A stretch of DNA of 64,000 nt, taken from contig CAMZMU010000089.1 in assembly GCA_947311845.1 (NCBI GenBank), forward strand, positions 25,383,981 through 25,447,980, written 5' to 3'. The DNA comes from Poa pratensis. Lineage: Eukaryota > Streptophyta > Magnoliopsida > Poales > Poaceae. The position numbers and the translations under genes are program-made. This document shows, in pieces, positions 11,798 to 22,575 of the stretch (position 1 is its first letter; each line of letters starts with the position of its first letter). Below the pieces are notes generated by a model, which was not told where the DNA came from, made no database searches, and was given only the letters and a program-made list of their open reading frames with translations.

Positions 11798-12260
11798 CAG
11801 CATCACCCCACTCGTAAGTTGTTTCCACCAACTCATGTTCCCCATCCATGGTGACACGGAAAGAAACAGGCTCCACATGACATAGATAACCAAGCGTTCC
11901 AGTGATATTGGTGCGATGAATATGCACACCCTACACATCACCAACACCAGGGATGGATTCAGGGGTGGATTGGGGAGGAGGAGGGGCGGTCGCTCCCTTC
12001 TCACAACATTCGAGCCGAGAAGCGATGTGATGAACCTTGTAATGGCGATGTAGAATCCCACACTTGCGGGCTCGTACATTCTTGCAACATTGTTGGTGGT
12101 GGCGCCACAACTTGAATTCAAAGGCATGTACATAACTGACGTTGGGGCCAACGTCAACTCCAAGAAGGAAATCAGCAATCCAAAGCCCACCGCTCCGGCA
12201 ACAACATTGAAAATCTGGCCAATGGTATGTAGATTGTATCATCTTATATTTGAAAAACAT
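11778..12260 (-). pseudogene. coding relic of unknown family with in-frame stop
   Basis: On the minus strand the last 150 nt read VHIHRTNITGTLGYLCHVEP and then FRVTMDGEHELVETTYEW and GDADPFGMS before TAA (11778-11780). The composition is convincingly protein-like, with an acidic C-terminus. Upstream in the same frame lies KCGILHRHYKVHHIASRLEC and a proline-rich linker, but a TAG codon separates the two parts near 11930. The reading upstream of about 12100 is less protein-like and may be intron or flank. I do not recognise the family. It looks like the C-terminal end of a host or captured gene inactivated by a nonsense mutation, unless the TAG lies in an intron. Confidence 0.45.
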
Positions 12261-13384
12261 GATTTTAATCTACATTTTGCTACGTACATCTCAAATTATA
12301 CGATGTTTGGATAAAGTTCATTAGACAAAGGGGTAGGAAGTATCAATATGTCTTACATTCTGTAACATAAATAATTACATATCCTTTTAATGATATACTA
12401 TTATAAAACCGTAAAGATCCTTCCAAATAATAATTAAGTACAACATGGAAATTACAATGACTTGAAGGAACCAAGGCTAGAAGATGCTTGTCATTAGCTC
12501 AAATAAATAAATTCTTATCCTTCAACTATAGTGCTTGCTAACCTAGAACTACAAATGGGTTCATACATCATACACTACTCTGAACTTCTGAAAGAAGTAT
12601 TGAAGTAGTAAACTAATACAACATATATACGTTAGTGTTTAGTACTTAAATTACTTTAACATCACGAGGAGACTATTTACCAATAACCATTTAGTAAATA
12701 TATAAAAAAATATTATGAAACCTCATTATAATATCTAAAAGCGATCGAACATGATAGGGACATGAATCACATGATGTTCATAGTTCAAGTTGAAAAATGA
12801 AATGTAAGATCAAAGTTTCCAAACAAATCACAGTGGATATGCATACTAAAAAAGTTTGACGTACCAATGAGAGACGTTAGGGCACACGCTTCCCTATGGG
12901 CTACAGGATGCCCGAAAATCTTGAACCACAACTGTCTCCTGCCGGAAGTGGTACTGGTCGTCGCTCTGCTGCTTTTGTTGCCAAACAATAGTTAGGAATA
13001 ATAAAACAATGTCAAACAGCGCTGAAAGAGTTGGTGGAGTCAGCAATAAAAACAACGGCAAACATGATCGAAATGCTAATTCAACATGGCACAACCCTTT
13101 TGGCGAGACAAGCAAGGCAACACCTTAATTAATCCCCATTCTCTTGTAAAGTAGTTCCTCGTAGCAATTTATTACCCATAGGGTAGTATTATTGATGCAT
13201 AACTAAAAATTGGCATATCGGTCGCATGCTGCAGCATCCCGAAGGGTGTGAAACTACTTGAAAAGGTGGACCTATGGGTAACAAGGAGAAGCACTAGGCT
13301 TGTTATTTCACAATGGACAATCAGCCAGTTTGAGGGGTAAATGTTGAAGTGTTTCCTGATTTCCTCTTGTGTTGCCTTCATGTA
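12261..13384. other. AT-rich unassigned region
   Basis: No gene, terminal repeat or RNA gene is seen. Short open frames on either strand lack recognisable content. Confidence 0.5.
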
Positions 13385-13570
13385 TCCAAAAATAATTCAA
13401 GAGTGTATTAAAACAGAGACATACAATGCAAAGCATCCCATGGGCAAAGGGGGCCATGCCATAAGGCCTCCAAAAATAATTCAAGAATTGCGTACAAGTG
13501 TGTATTAAAACAGAGACATCCAATGCAAAGCTTCCCATGGGCAAAGGGGGCCATGCCCCCCCCCCCCCCC
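13385..13570 (+). repeat. imperfect tandem duplication ending in poly-C
   Basis: A block running from CCAAAAATAATTCAAGA to CCCATGGGCAAAGGGGGCCA occurs at about 13386-13461 and again at about 13470-13555. The second copy carries a short internal insertion around GAATTGCGTACAAG. The second copy runs directly into a 15-nt C tract (13556-13570). Confidence 0.8.
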
Positions 13571-14227
13571 TTAAGAAAATGCCTTAAAAAATGCATGACA
13601 CTAAATTGTAGGCTTTAGTTTGGTCCTCTCAACTCTATCAATTTCCGCCACTATCCATAGTAAGAAAAAAATTGTGCTCTGCACCGGTGTTCATCCCCTC
13701 GTCTACTCCATGTTCTATCTCGCGCTCCATAGGCGATCTCCTAGATGAAAAATAATAAGTGAATCAACCACTGTTTGGAATAGAGAATAATCAATGTACG
13801 ACATCCCAGCAAGTGTTGCACGCTATACAGACCACTCGTTCCCACATTGTTCTGGATGTCCCAAAAACCTATCTAGCTGGGGGGGCTACCGGACAAGCCG
13901 TCCGAAGGTGGGTCCAACATGTCATAAACACAGAGTCCAGCCACATGGTAGAGAGCGCCACTTAGGAAGGACACAGGCACACCATGATGCAGCGCTCGCG
14001 CATGCGGGTGGCGGGATTGCCTTCCGCACGCCTAAGCCGGAGACACACTGCTCATCACGGGGCGGCGGGATAGTCTTCTGCAGGCCGAAGCCAAAGTTGG
14101 AGGAGGAGGTGGTACTGTTGGATTTCCGTGTCCCTCGCTATACCGGTACGACGCCGACTCGCCAAACATACCTAGTCTCATGCAGGTTTGCTTGCATAGG
14201 TGGCTACGCCGCGCTGGCACCGCTAGC
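13571..14227. other. unassigned region upstream of the Gypsy LTR
   Basis: No supported gene. The segment 13960-14220 is GC-rich and has a 152-codon open frame from 13794 without recognised domains. It is probably repeat-derived. Confidence 0.4.
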
Positions 14228-15830
14228 TGATACATCTCAAACGTATCTATAATGTCTGATTCTTCCATGCTTGTTTTATATCATTGCTACACGTTTTTAC
14301 TATAGTTTCATATCATTTTAGGTCATTTTCCTGGACTAACCTATTAATAAGATGCCTAGTGCCAGTTTCTATTTTCTGTTGTCTTTTTGTTTCAGAAAAG
14401 TTGTGAAGGAAATATTCACGAAAAGACCTAAAAATTCACGGGCGTCATTTTTATCACGTAACGAAGACGGAGTCCAAAGAAGAGCTGGAGAGGGGCACCA
14501 GGTGGAGGAGGCGACCTAGGGTGCTACCCCACCTGGACCCACGCGGAGGAGCCGCCTGGACACCTAGGGAACCCCCTCGCGCCGGCTCTTCGCCTATATA
14601 TTCACCCTCGACCTAAAACCCGAGGGCGGCCAATATTTTCCACAAAGTTGATACCAAGGCGCTGCCACCTCAAAAAATCTAGAACGGGGTTCCTGCAGTC
14701 CTGTTCCGGCACCCTGCTGGACGGGGAGATCGTCACCGAGGCTTCTTCATCGCCATGCCTGCCTCCGGAGTCATGCATGAATAGTTCATCCTTGGACTAC
14801 GGGTCCATAGCAATAGCTAGATGGTTGTCTTTCTCCTTGTGCTACCATGTTTATATGTTGTGAGCTGCCTAACATGATCAAGATCACTATTATGTAATGC
14901 TACTTGTTGTGTTTGCTGGGATCCGATGAATTGTGAAATTATGATCAGATTGTTCATCTTTTTTATATGGTTTTGTTACTATTATCATATTCATTTTTTG
15001 TTTAAGATCTTGCATGCTCTCCGATCCATGTGGTTATTTTGGCCAAGTGATTGTATGTATCTCCAAGAGAGAATTTGGTGCTAGATAGTAGGTTCATACC
15101 TCCTGTGTGTTTGGGCTCGAGTGACAGAAATGTCTAAGACCGAGGATGTGTTGTTGCTAATAGGGGTAAAACAGCGGTGTTTATTTCTTTATGTTTATGA
15201 ACATTATTTGCATTATGTACGAAGCTTAATGCAATTATCTGTTGTTTGCAACTTAATACCAGCGGGTGGCAAGCATAGAAGTGAACCCAAGGTGGATAAT
15301 TAGTCATAGATGCAGCTTGATAGCGGTCTATGTATGTTATACGTAATGCCAAACTGATTATTACAATAAACTTTATCTTGTCATAATAGCATTGTCATGC
15401 CCTCACAATTTGTCAATTGCCTAACTGTAATTTGTTCACCCAGCATGTTTATTGTTTTATGGAGAGACACCACTAGTGAAACTATGGCCCCCGGTCCATT
15501 GTTTTACATTGTTTACACCTCGTTTCCTTTGCTTTTAATCATTACTTGCTCTTTGTTTTATTTTGATCATTATTTTCCACACCATATGTTTAATTTTTTG
15601 TTTTCAAAAAAACAGAAAGATTGAAAACCTTTCTGAATCGTTGGGGCAAAGTTGAGTGTATGCGTTGTGTGTAGGTCCACGCCAATCTGCTAGCGCCGGG
15701 GTTGGATCGACACCGTGTTGAAGCCTTTCAAGTCCTACTGGTTCGACAACTCTTGATTTCATAACTGAGTGAAAAACTTGCATCAACTGCACTACATCAC
15801 CTTCCTCTTCGGGTTCCCAGCGGGTGGTGG
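14228..15830 (+). mobile_element. isolated Gypsy-type LTR, diverged
   Basis: It starts TGATACATCTCAAACGTATC, the terminus I associate with an abundant Triticeae Gypsy LTR group (Fatima/WHAM-like; exact family from memory and uncertain). Other shared features follow in order: the string GACTAACCTATTAATAAGATG, a GC-rich block with a TATATA at about 14595, and a tail rich in TTTATTTTGATC-like strings that ends with AACTGAGTGAAAAACTTGC and CTTCCTCTTCGGG near 15820. No primer-binding site, gag or second LTR is adjacent, so it is best read as a solo or truncated LTR. I found no target duplication, and the right edge is approximate. Confidence 0.6.
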
Positions 15831-16055
15831 TATAATCACGCCATCATCAACCGGCGCGACATCCCAAAGACCCACCGGACTGTTCTGGCTGGAGGCTTGC
15901 CATGCGCCTTTCGGGGAACGAACGGCTGCATCAGTGGCAGACGCTGTCGCTGCGCCGCAACTACCCTTTGGACGCCTCCTCCTCCGGTGATGTCTACCGC
16001 TCTCCTCCTCCGATGACGAGTGCTACGACTTTGGCGATGACAGTGGTGAGGATTA
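15831..16055 (+). pseudogene. short coding relic with +1 frameshift
   Basis: Beginning near 15845 one frame reads RRDIPK in a degraded context and another reads GWRLAMRLSGNERLHQWQTL and then SLRRNYPLDASSSGDVYRSP. The frame changes within a CTCCTCC run near 16010, and the next frame gives DDECYDFGDDSGED followed by TAG at 16052-16054. Two adjoining protein-like frames separated by a single-base shift suggest a decayed protein end. The acidic terminus is distinctive, but I do not recognise the family. Confidence 0.4.
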
Positions 16056-17008
16056 GTTGTAGATTAGTTTAGGGGAAGAAATAAATGTGGCTCTAAAACG
16101 GAACAAAAACTTGAGCTTGCTCTCCACATTTATTTTTCGCGCGTATCACAATTAAGAAGATATGTCGGTGAAATTTTTACTCACATAACAGACATGTATA
16201 GGTACTTATCTTCTTCTTTTTGAAGAGTTATAAAAATATATTTTGTTTTTATTTATTTTTTGTAAACCAGGCTCCCTCGAGGTTGACCCATGTGTTACTA
16301 TTACCACAACTAAAGTTTGAAATATTTAACTTTTGGAATGATGTGAAGACCAAATTAAGATACATTAATCCAACTTTCTGCTCTCCTTCAAGCTAGAAGC
16401 TAGTACCATGATCTGCAATCAGAATGGGATCGAATTAGTTAAGCTTCTGAGATCGCATATGATAAAGAGCATGTTTGCCTCAAAATCAGTGGGAAAAAGG
16501 TTGGAAAGGACACACAACTGACCAAAAATAAAGCAGATCATCACTGACATACAATCATCAGAAGCAAAAGTGAAGAACGAGTCCCGATAAACAGCAACAT
16601 TTCGTGGTCTGGTCTCTCCGGCCGTATTATTACGAGCCACAGTAGAAAGAACAAACATACATGCTATAGTAGCCACTGGCTTAATTAGCCGCAGAAACAA
16701 AAAGCTACTCCAACTGAACTCACACTCGATCTCGGTGTTTCCAGATCCTAGCTAGCTAGCTCACATTCTTATCTTCATTATCGTCTCCTTGTTTCTACCC
16801 CTCTTTCTCACTCTCTTAATCTTACACACAAACGAATCACAAGACTTTTAACAGTAGCGCAGGTTACACTAGAAACAGGAAAAAGAAGCCAAAAACGCGG
16901 CAGCACGGACAGTACGTACTGACTGTCTAACGAACTAGAGGCAAAAAAGCCTGGGTGGGGGTACCGCAGTGTTGCCTCTCTCGAATGCTCGATTCATGGA
17001 TCGATCGA
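16056..17008. other. 3' flank of the GATA gene
   Basis: This region lies downstream of the GATA stop codon on the minus strand. The proximal part should include its 3' UTR and polyadenylation site, but I cannot pinpoint the cleavage site. No other gene is seen; the open frame 16419-16700 looks fortuitous. Confidence 0.5.
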
Positions 17009-18283
17009 TCAGCTCCGGACAAGCTCGCAGGACAGCGTCATGAGCAGCATGGCGGCGTCCGCGATCTCGTCCTGCACCTGCACCGCCAAGGGCGCCGGTG
17101 ACGGCCGGAAGCAGCTGGCAGCTGCCGTAGTTGGGCTCTTAGTCCAGTTGACACTCATGGTATCGACGAGATCGGCCCTAGCCGGCGCAGCAGCAGCGGT
17201 GAAGTCGATAGGCGGCTCAGCTGAAGCCTCCACGGCAGAGGCGGCCCCGGTGACGGCAGTGTTCGTGGCAGCGTGATCCTGGACAACCTTGCACCGTTTC
17301 TTGAACGGCAGGGACCGGTCGACGTCCGCCGCTCTCTTCTCTTTCTTCACCTTGGGGTGCGCTGTCACGGCGGTGGCATCACCCGGCGCGGCCGCCATGG
17401 CGCCAACATCGGTACCTGGCGCCGCCGCGGAGGCCATCATCGCCCGTCGCGCCTTTCGCTGCCTGATGCCGCACGCGTTGCAAAGCGACTGCACCATGCA
17501 AACCGCATCAAGCTAGTTAGTTACCGTTACACCAATAACCAACATCTACTACAAGTGACCACAGAATTAACAAACAAAATCGTACCTTGGGGCCACAAGG
17601 ACCACTCCTCCACAAGGGGGTCTTGGTGGTGTTGCAGTCGGAGCATGTCCTAATAATACCCAGAGCCTGGTTCATGCCGCTCATGTGCCCGTGATCCTCA
17701 TATGCCTGCGCCCTCCTCCTCGGCTTCTTCACACCGGGATCGCTCGTCTTCCTCGTGATCCTCATCTTGACTGCAGGGGAAGGAGCCGTCGTCCACTTGC
17801 CGGCCTTGAGCGATCCGCAGCTGGCCGCGGCCTGCAGCTTCTCCATATCGTATGGATCGTACGAGGAGGATCGCTCGATCATGTCGTCGCGGATGCTCTC
17901 GACAGTCAGGTACGGCGTTGAAAATACACTCGATGATCCACCAATCATCTGATGACATAACAGTCAAAGATCATGTAAATTAAGCGACTAAATGGAGTGT
18001 GCAAGCAAATCAAATACTGTAGAGGAATTCATTGATCCACTCAGGTACTTACATGTTGGGGCTCCAGCATAGCTGTGTGCTGCCTCAACTGATGGTCTGA
18101 TCCTCCATAGCTGAGGCTACTGTTGTCACTGGGGCTGCTGTTGTTGATCACAAAAGGGAACAAGATCGGGGGATCCCTAGGCAGGGTGAAGGCTTGGAAG
18201 TGTCCCTGATGATGATCCTGGTGATGATCTTCCTCCATCAGAGGGAAAGCAGTAGAGAGCTGGCTCATGTAGATGGTAGACAT
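17009..18283 (-). CDS. Cga1: LLM-domain B-class GATA transcription factor (Cga1-like)
   Basis: This nuclear zinc-finger factor binds GATA motifs; in rice and Arabidopsis, CGA1/GNC-type members promote chloroplast development and chlorophyll genes downstream of light, cytokinin and nitrate. Three exons: 18283-18053 (77 codons), 17948-17586 (121 codons) and 17488-17009 (159 codons plus stop), giving 357 aa. Both introns are phase 0 with GTAAGT...AG and GTACG...AG borders. The N-terminus MSTIYMSQLSTAFPLMEEDH matches rice Cga1 as I remember it. The finger CSDCNTTKTPLWRSGPC continues across the second splice junction into SLCNACGIRQRKARR, giving CX2CX18CX2C. A basic stretch follows (KKEKRAADVDRSLPFKKR), then an alanine-rich region and the C-terminal LLM motif AAMLLMTLSCELVRS. 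All frames are intact. A TATA box lies about 185 bp upstream of the start. It is probably functional. Confidence 0.93.
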
Positions 18284-18465
18284 GAGATCTAGAGGAAGCT
18301 AGAGATCTAATCAACCAGCTAGGCTACAAGGTAGCAGTAGAGCAGATAAATGGCCGGAGATCAGATGAGACCGAGAGGGGGTAGAGCACTATGATGTGTA
18401 GCTTGGGAAGGCAATTTGCAGGAGCCGGCCGAGAGAGATCATGGACAGGAGGGGGAGGCAGGTCC

Positions 18466-18475
18466 CTTTTATAAA
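18466..18475 (-). promoter_or_regulatory. TATA box of the GATA gene
   Basis: On the minus strand the sequence reads TTTATAAAAG about 185 bp before the ATG. Transcription would then begin near 18440, giving a 5' leader of about 155 nt. This is inferred from position and consensus only. Confidence 0.65.
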
Positions 18476-18483
18476 GGAACCAA

Positions 18484-20453
18484 GAGAGAGGGGTCTAGGC
18501 CTTGTGTGATCACTTTCACAGAGAGGGACTAGAGAGGCGGCACGGGAAAGGGATGAGCTAGATCGGAGGGGAACAGTAAAACACGTCCGGCGCTGTGCAA
18601 ACACACGTTAGAATTCCTTGGGGCCGACCAGGATCAGGGTCTCTTTCTAGGGATGTCGTGGTGCGTGATCCGTGTGTATCATCATGCGGCAATCATTTCC
18701 TATTTCTACTGTAGCGTGCCCTCGGATTAGGGCAAAGGATATTTTGCTGTAGCACAAAACGCCTGTAGTTTGGCCTAGCTAAATCTTTGCTTTGTGCTCG
18801 AGAGAATCAAATTGCACGCTGAGCTCCTCAATTAAACTTCCACTTCAGTACCTAATTATATCGGCTTAGATATCTACTCGATCCCGTGGTTCTTCTAGTA
18901 GCACAAATCGCAAAGGCTAGGAATGAATAGCGAGAAAAATGCAAACCACAACTAGCTGGACATCCATGAACTATCACATCCGTTTGTTGCATCTAGATTC
19001 GTGTTTTCTTTTGCAAAACAGATCCTTTGGTTTGAGCCTTTTATCTACATACATTATATGCAAACAGACTACCCAGGTAAGACAAGTTTCAGTATACCAG
19101 ACGGTCCTCACTCTCTCTCATAGTGCTATATACTCGAGTGCAATATCATGCAATTTTTGAAATGTCATGGGAAGATTGCTAAATAGGTCAAACTTGGGGT
19201 TGTAAGTGCATTTTTTTTCTCTACCGTTGCATGCAAGATGAGCGCCCGATACATCAGGACCCCCAGCTAGTTGTGGAATTACCGCGTTCATAAATACCGT
19301 TACCTCACGGAGCACAAGCATGTTAACCCCCACAAAGAAGATGTCATCGATCGTATTAGCGTAGATGCGAGAATCTAGGAACCTATATCTAATGGGTGGA
19401 GTCAATATTTCTTCTTATCGGTTTATTAGTTTCTGGCTATGGTCGTCAAAATATATTTTGGACGATTATCGGTGCAATTGACCAAGCTTTGGGCATGTCT
19501 AAATTTCTAGTATCTCCTCGCTGACCCTTCTTACAAATCAGACGTTCTCAACGTCTAAGTCAAGTGAAACATGATTTTCAAAATGAAATGTACCTGCCTT
19601 AGAATTGCTAAGATTTTGCAATTTCACATGTACAAAGCAAAGTTACATGCATAGTAATTAATGTCAGTTTAGTTTCTTATTATTGTCTTATTTTTGTTTT
19701 CACATTATTGTTTACTTTCTCAGCCACTTATACAACAAAGCAAGGGTGCCTTATGCATGCCTGCTAATAAATGTTAGTTTTAGTTTATAATATTGTTTTT
19801 CTTGAACTTTTCATGTCACGGTATAAGGCTTAACAAGTACACAAGTGTTGGTTTTTCCTTGGAAGCTTATGAATGTTTTAGTTGAGTCGGCGGAGAGAAA
19901 ATAACAGCTAATCGAATTGTGCAAAATAATGATATTTTTTAACCCACTCAATGTTTTCATGGTGAAAAATTATGGTAATAATCAGCAGAGGTAACATATT
20001 TATCCTGGTTTTTTCTTGCATTTTCTTTCGGTACATCTAAGAGAACCCAATTTCATTTTTGTATTTTTATTTTTTTGTGCTATGAAATGATGAAATCTTT
20101 ATTTATTACTATACATAGGCTTGATGCCCAATATTGTATTCACCATAAGTATGAAAAGATCCATTAGTGACATTCTATGTGAAATTCCACAACTATTGGG
20201 AGTCGAATCAAATATTGTAAATTTCTCCTAACAAATGATTTTATGTTCCAATATTGCATGTTTATTTTCTACTGATTTCTACCACTATAGAGGGAATAGA
20301 AAGAAACACAAGTGGTTTTGTTGTCATGTGGTCAAACGTCACACAAGCACATCTCCTCGACATAAACATCCATAAAATAGAAAACCGAATTAAACAGTGC
20401 CTTCCTACACAATCTATTTATCGTCATGTAGCAACACACATGTATTAAGCTAG
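18484..20453. other. GATA upstream region and unassigned DNA
   Basis: The first few hundred bases should hold the GATA promoter. Beyond that I see no gene. The minus-strand open frame 19118-19405 (95 codons) is protein-like in parts but matches no family I know; the region 19420-20450 is AT-rich and featureless. Confidence 0.45.
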
Positions 20454-20609
20454 TGTTGAGTATAGTGACTATTAGGAAATATAGGATAGCGTAGGATTCT
20501 ATTCTATCTTGACTTGTACTCCAAGTAGATCATGTACTCCTATATATATGCCCACGAGGATCAAGCAATACATCCAACGATTCACCAATCCCTCTCTATT
20601 CCCTCTACA
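20454..20609 (+). repeat. 5' LTR of the small Copia-type element
   Basis: This 156-bp LTR shares with the split 3' LTR the stretch GACTATTAGGAAATATAGG, the CTTGTACTCCAAGTAGATC string and the tail CAATACATCCAACGATTC. It contains TATATATATG at about 20541, a possible TATA element. Confidence 0.85.
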
Positions 20610-20618
20610 TGGTATCAG
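20610..20618 (+). other. primer-binding site (tRNA-iMet type)
   Basis: TGGTATCAG lies directly after the 5' LTR, the standard Copia priming position. Confidence 0.8.
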
Positions 20619-21939
20619 CCTTACCTCGATCCTAAACCCTAGCCGCCGCCACTTCCGCACCGCGCGCCCCCGGGGAGGTCGATCTCCATGATCTCCGTCG
20701 GGGGCCGCGCCGCCCGTACCTAGGGTTCGTCCGCCGTTCCTGTTGATCGGCTGCCCTAGAGAGTCTTTTTCCCAATCCTTTGATCCGGGTTTTCTCTCTC
20801 GCTGGTCATTTTGATCGGCGTTTTCCTTTTTGGTTTTCTGATCTAAGATCGGTTTGCGTCGCCCGCCGCCGCCGTCGACCCTCACGCGCCTCTACTCCGA
20901 CATGGCGGCCTCTCACGCTATGCTGCGGCCCACACGGCCGTCGTTCCCCTGTGCTCTTCACCGACTAGGCGGCCTCACGCGCCGCATCGGCCCGAAACGG
21001 CCGCCCTCCACGCGCGTGCCCGCCGTCGTTTTGCGCCGGCCGCCGTCGTCCAGATCCGAACGGGACACCTCCATCAGCACCCCGCCTCCACCGTGGCCAC
21101 CTCACACAAGGCGCCGTTTCTGCCGCTCGGGCGCTTCCGCCATGCGCCTGGCTCCCTCACGCCGGTGGTGCGTTGGCTGCTCGGGCGCCGACGCTACGTT
21201 GGCCGCTTGGCTTCTTCGCCGCCCCGCCTCCCGTCGTACTCCCGACGCCGAGCGGCGCCTCCTCCACCTTGCGAGCGATCGGATTGATCACCCGCTCGCT
21301 CGTGATCTGCTCCATCCGCGCTGCGCGACCGACCCATACAGTCATCCGCGTGCGCATTCGCAGGTTCCCGTGAAGATCGTCCCCGAGCATGTTCGCCTAT
21401 CCACCGATCGAGCAACGGGCTGCCAGTGCGTCGCCCCTTCGGGCCGTATCGCCGCGGCACGCGGTCCACACCGCCGCTCCAAAGTTGACCCCGTCGTCGC
21501 CCTGACACGCGCATCGCTGCTGCGGTGCCCCTCCTAGCCGTAGCGCTGCGGCACGTGGTTCGCTTCGTTGTCCCCGCGCGTTGACGTCTCCGTGGTATGC
21601 GTCGCGCCGCCTCCTAGGCGTGGGAACGCCACCGTCTGTGCTTGGTCTTCGTCATGTTGTTGGGCTCTTCTTCACCTACTTCGAGCACCGCCGCCGCGCC
21701 TCTACACGCGACCGCCGTGGCCTTTTACAGGCTACCGCTGTTGTCGCGCTTCTACATCTTCGTCTTCGTCCAGCACCAGCTAATCGCCAGCGTCACCGCT
21801 ATCTTCCCCGACCACTTCATCTACTCCAACAACCGCGGGCGACATCGGCACCTTCTACCCCACGCTGATTGGCACCGCAACCGTCGTCGAGTCCTCCTCT
21901 GCTGGCCCCTTCGACATGGCGTACAGCTTGTACTGGTCC

Positions 21940-22145
21940 CCGTCTACGGATGCTCGGTGCTGGCAACACCGACGTGTGCCTTCGTCCACGACTTGTCCCC
22001 GGGCTTGCCAAACCTGGTGCGACACCTCGTCAACACCGACTAACTTCTGTCTACGCATGCCCGGTGCTGGCAACACCGAAGCGTGTCTTCGTCCACTACG
22101 TGTCCCCGGGCTTGGCAACCCGGCGCGACGCCTCGTCCACGTCAT
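21940..22145 (+). repeat. imperfect tandem repeat, unit about 105 bp
   Basis: Two copies (about 21942-22043 and 22049-22143) share CGGTGCTGGCAACACCGA, TTCGTCCAC and TGTCCCCGGGCTTG. They lie in the GC-rich interior of the small LTR element. The shared CGGTGCTGGCAACACCG is itself an imperfect inverted repeat. Confidence 0.75.
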
Positions 22146-22575
22146 CTTCTACCCGGCGCACCACTGCGCCGTGACTACCTGGTGCTCCCTTACGCCCGCG
22201 GCTCCTGACGGCTCCCTCGACTCCGGCAACCCCGACTCGACATCGACCACGGCGCCCCTTGCACGGCTACCTCGACTACGGCTACACCACCCTACGCTCT
22301 CGGCTACCTCGACATCGGCACAAAGGGCTACCGCCTTGCTTGAACAACCTCGTCAGTTCTTTGCTCCAGCCACAACTTTCGCGATGCGTCGACCGTTACG
22401 ACTGTGGTGGGGATGTCCGTCGGCTCCACCTTCGGATTCTTCTCCAGTCTCACCGTCTGGGTCGCTACCGTTGTGACTGCGGGGGATATTGAGTGTCATG
22501 ACTATTAGGAAATATAGGATAGCGTAGGATTCTATTCTACCTTGACTTGTACTCCAAGTAGATCATGTACTCCTA

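Noticed and set aside
20854..21537. 227-codon open frame in the small LTR element
   Set aside because: GC-rich composition gives long frames in several phases at once; the product is Arg/Pro-rich with no retroelement or host domain.
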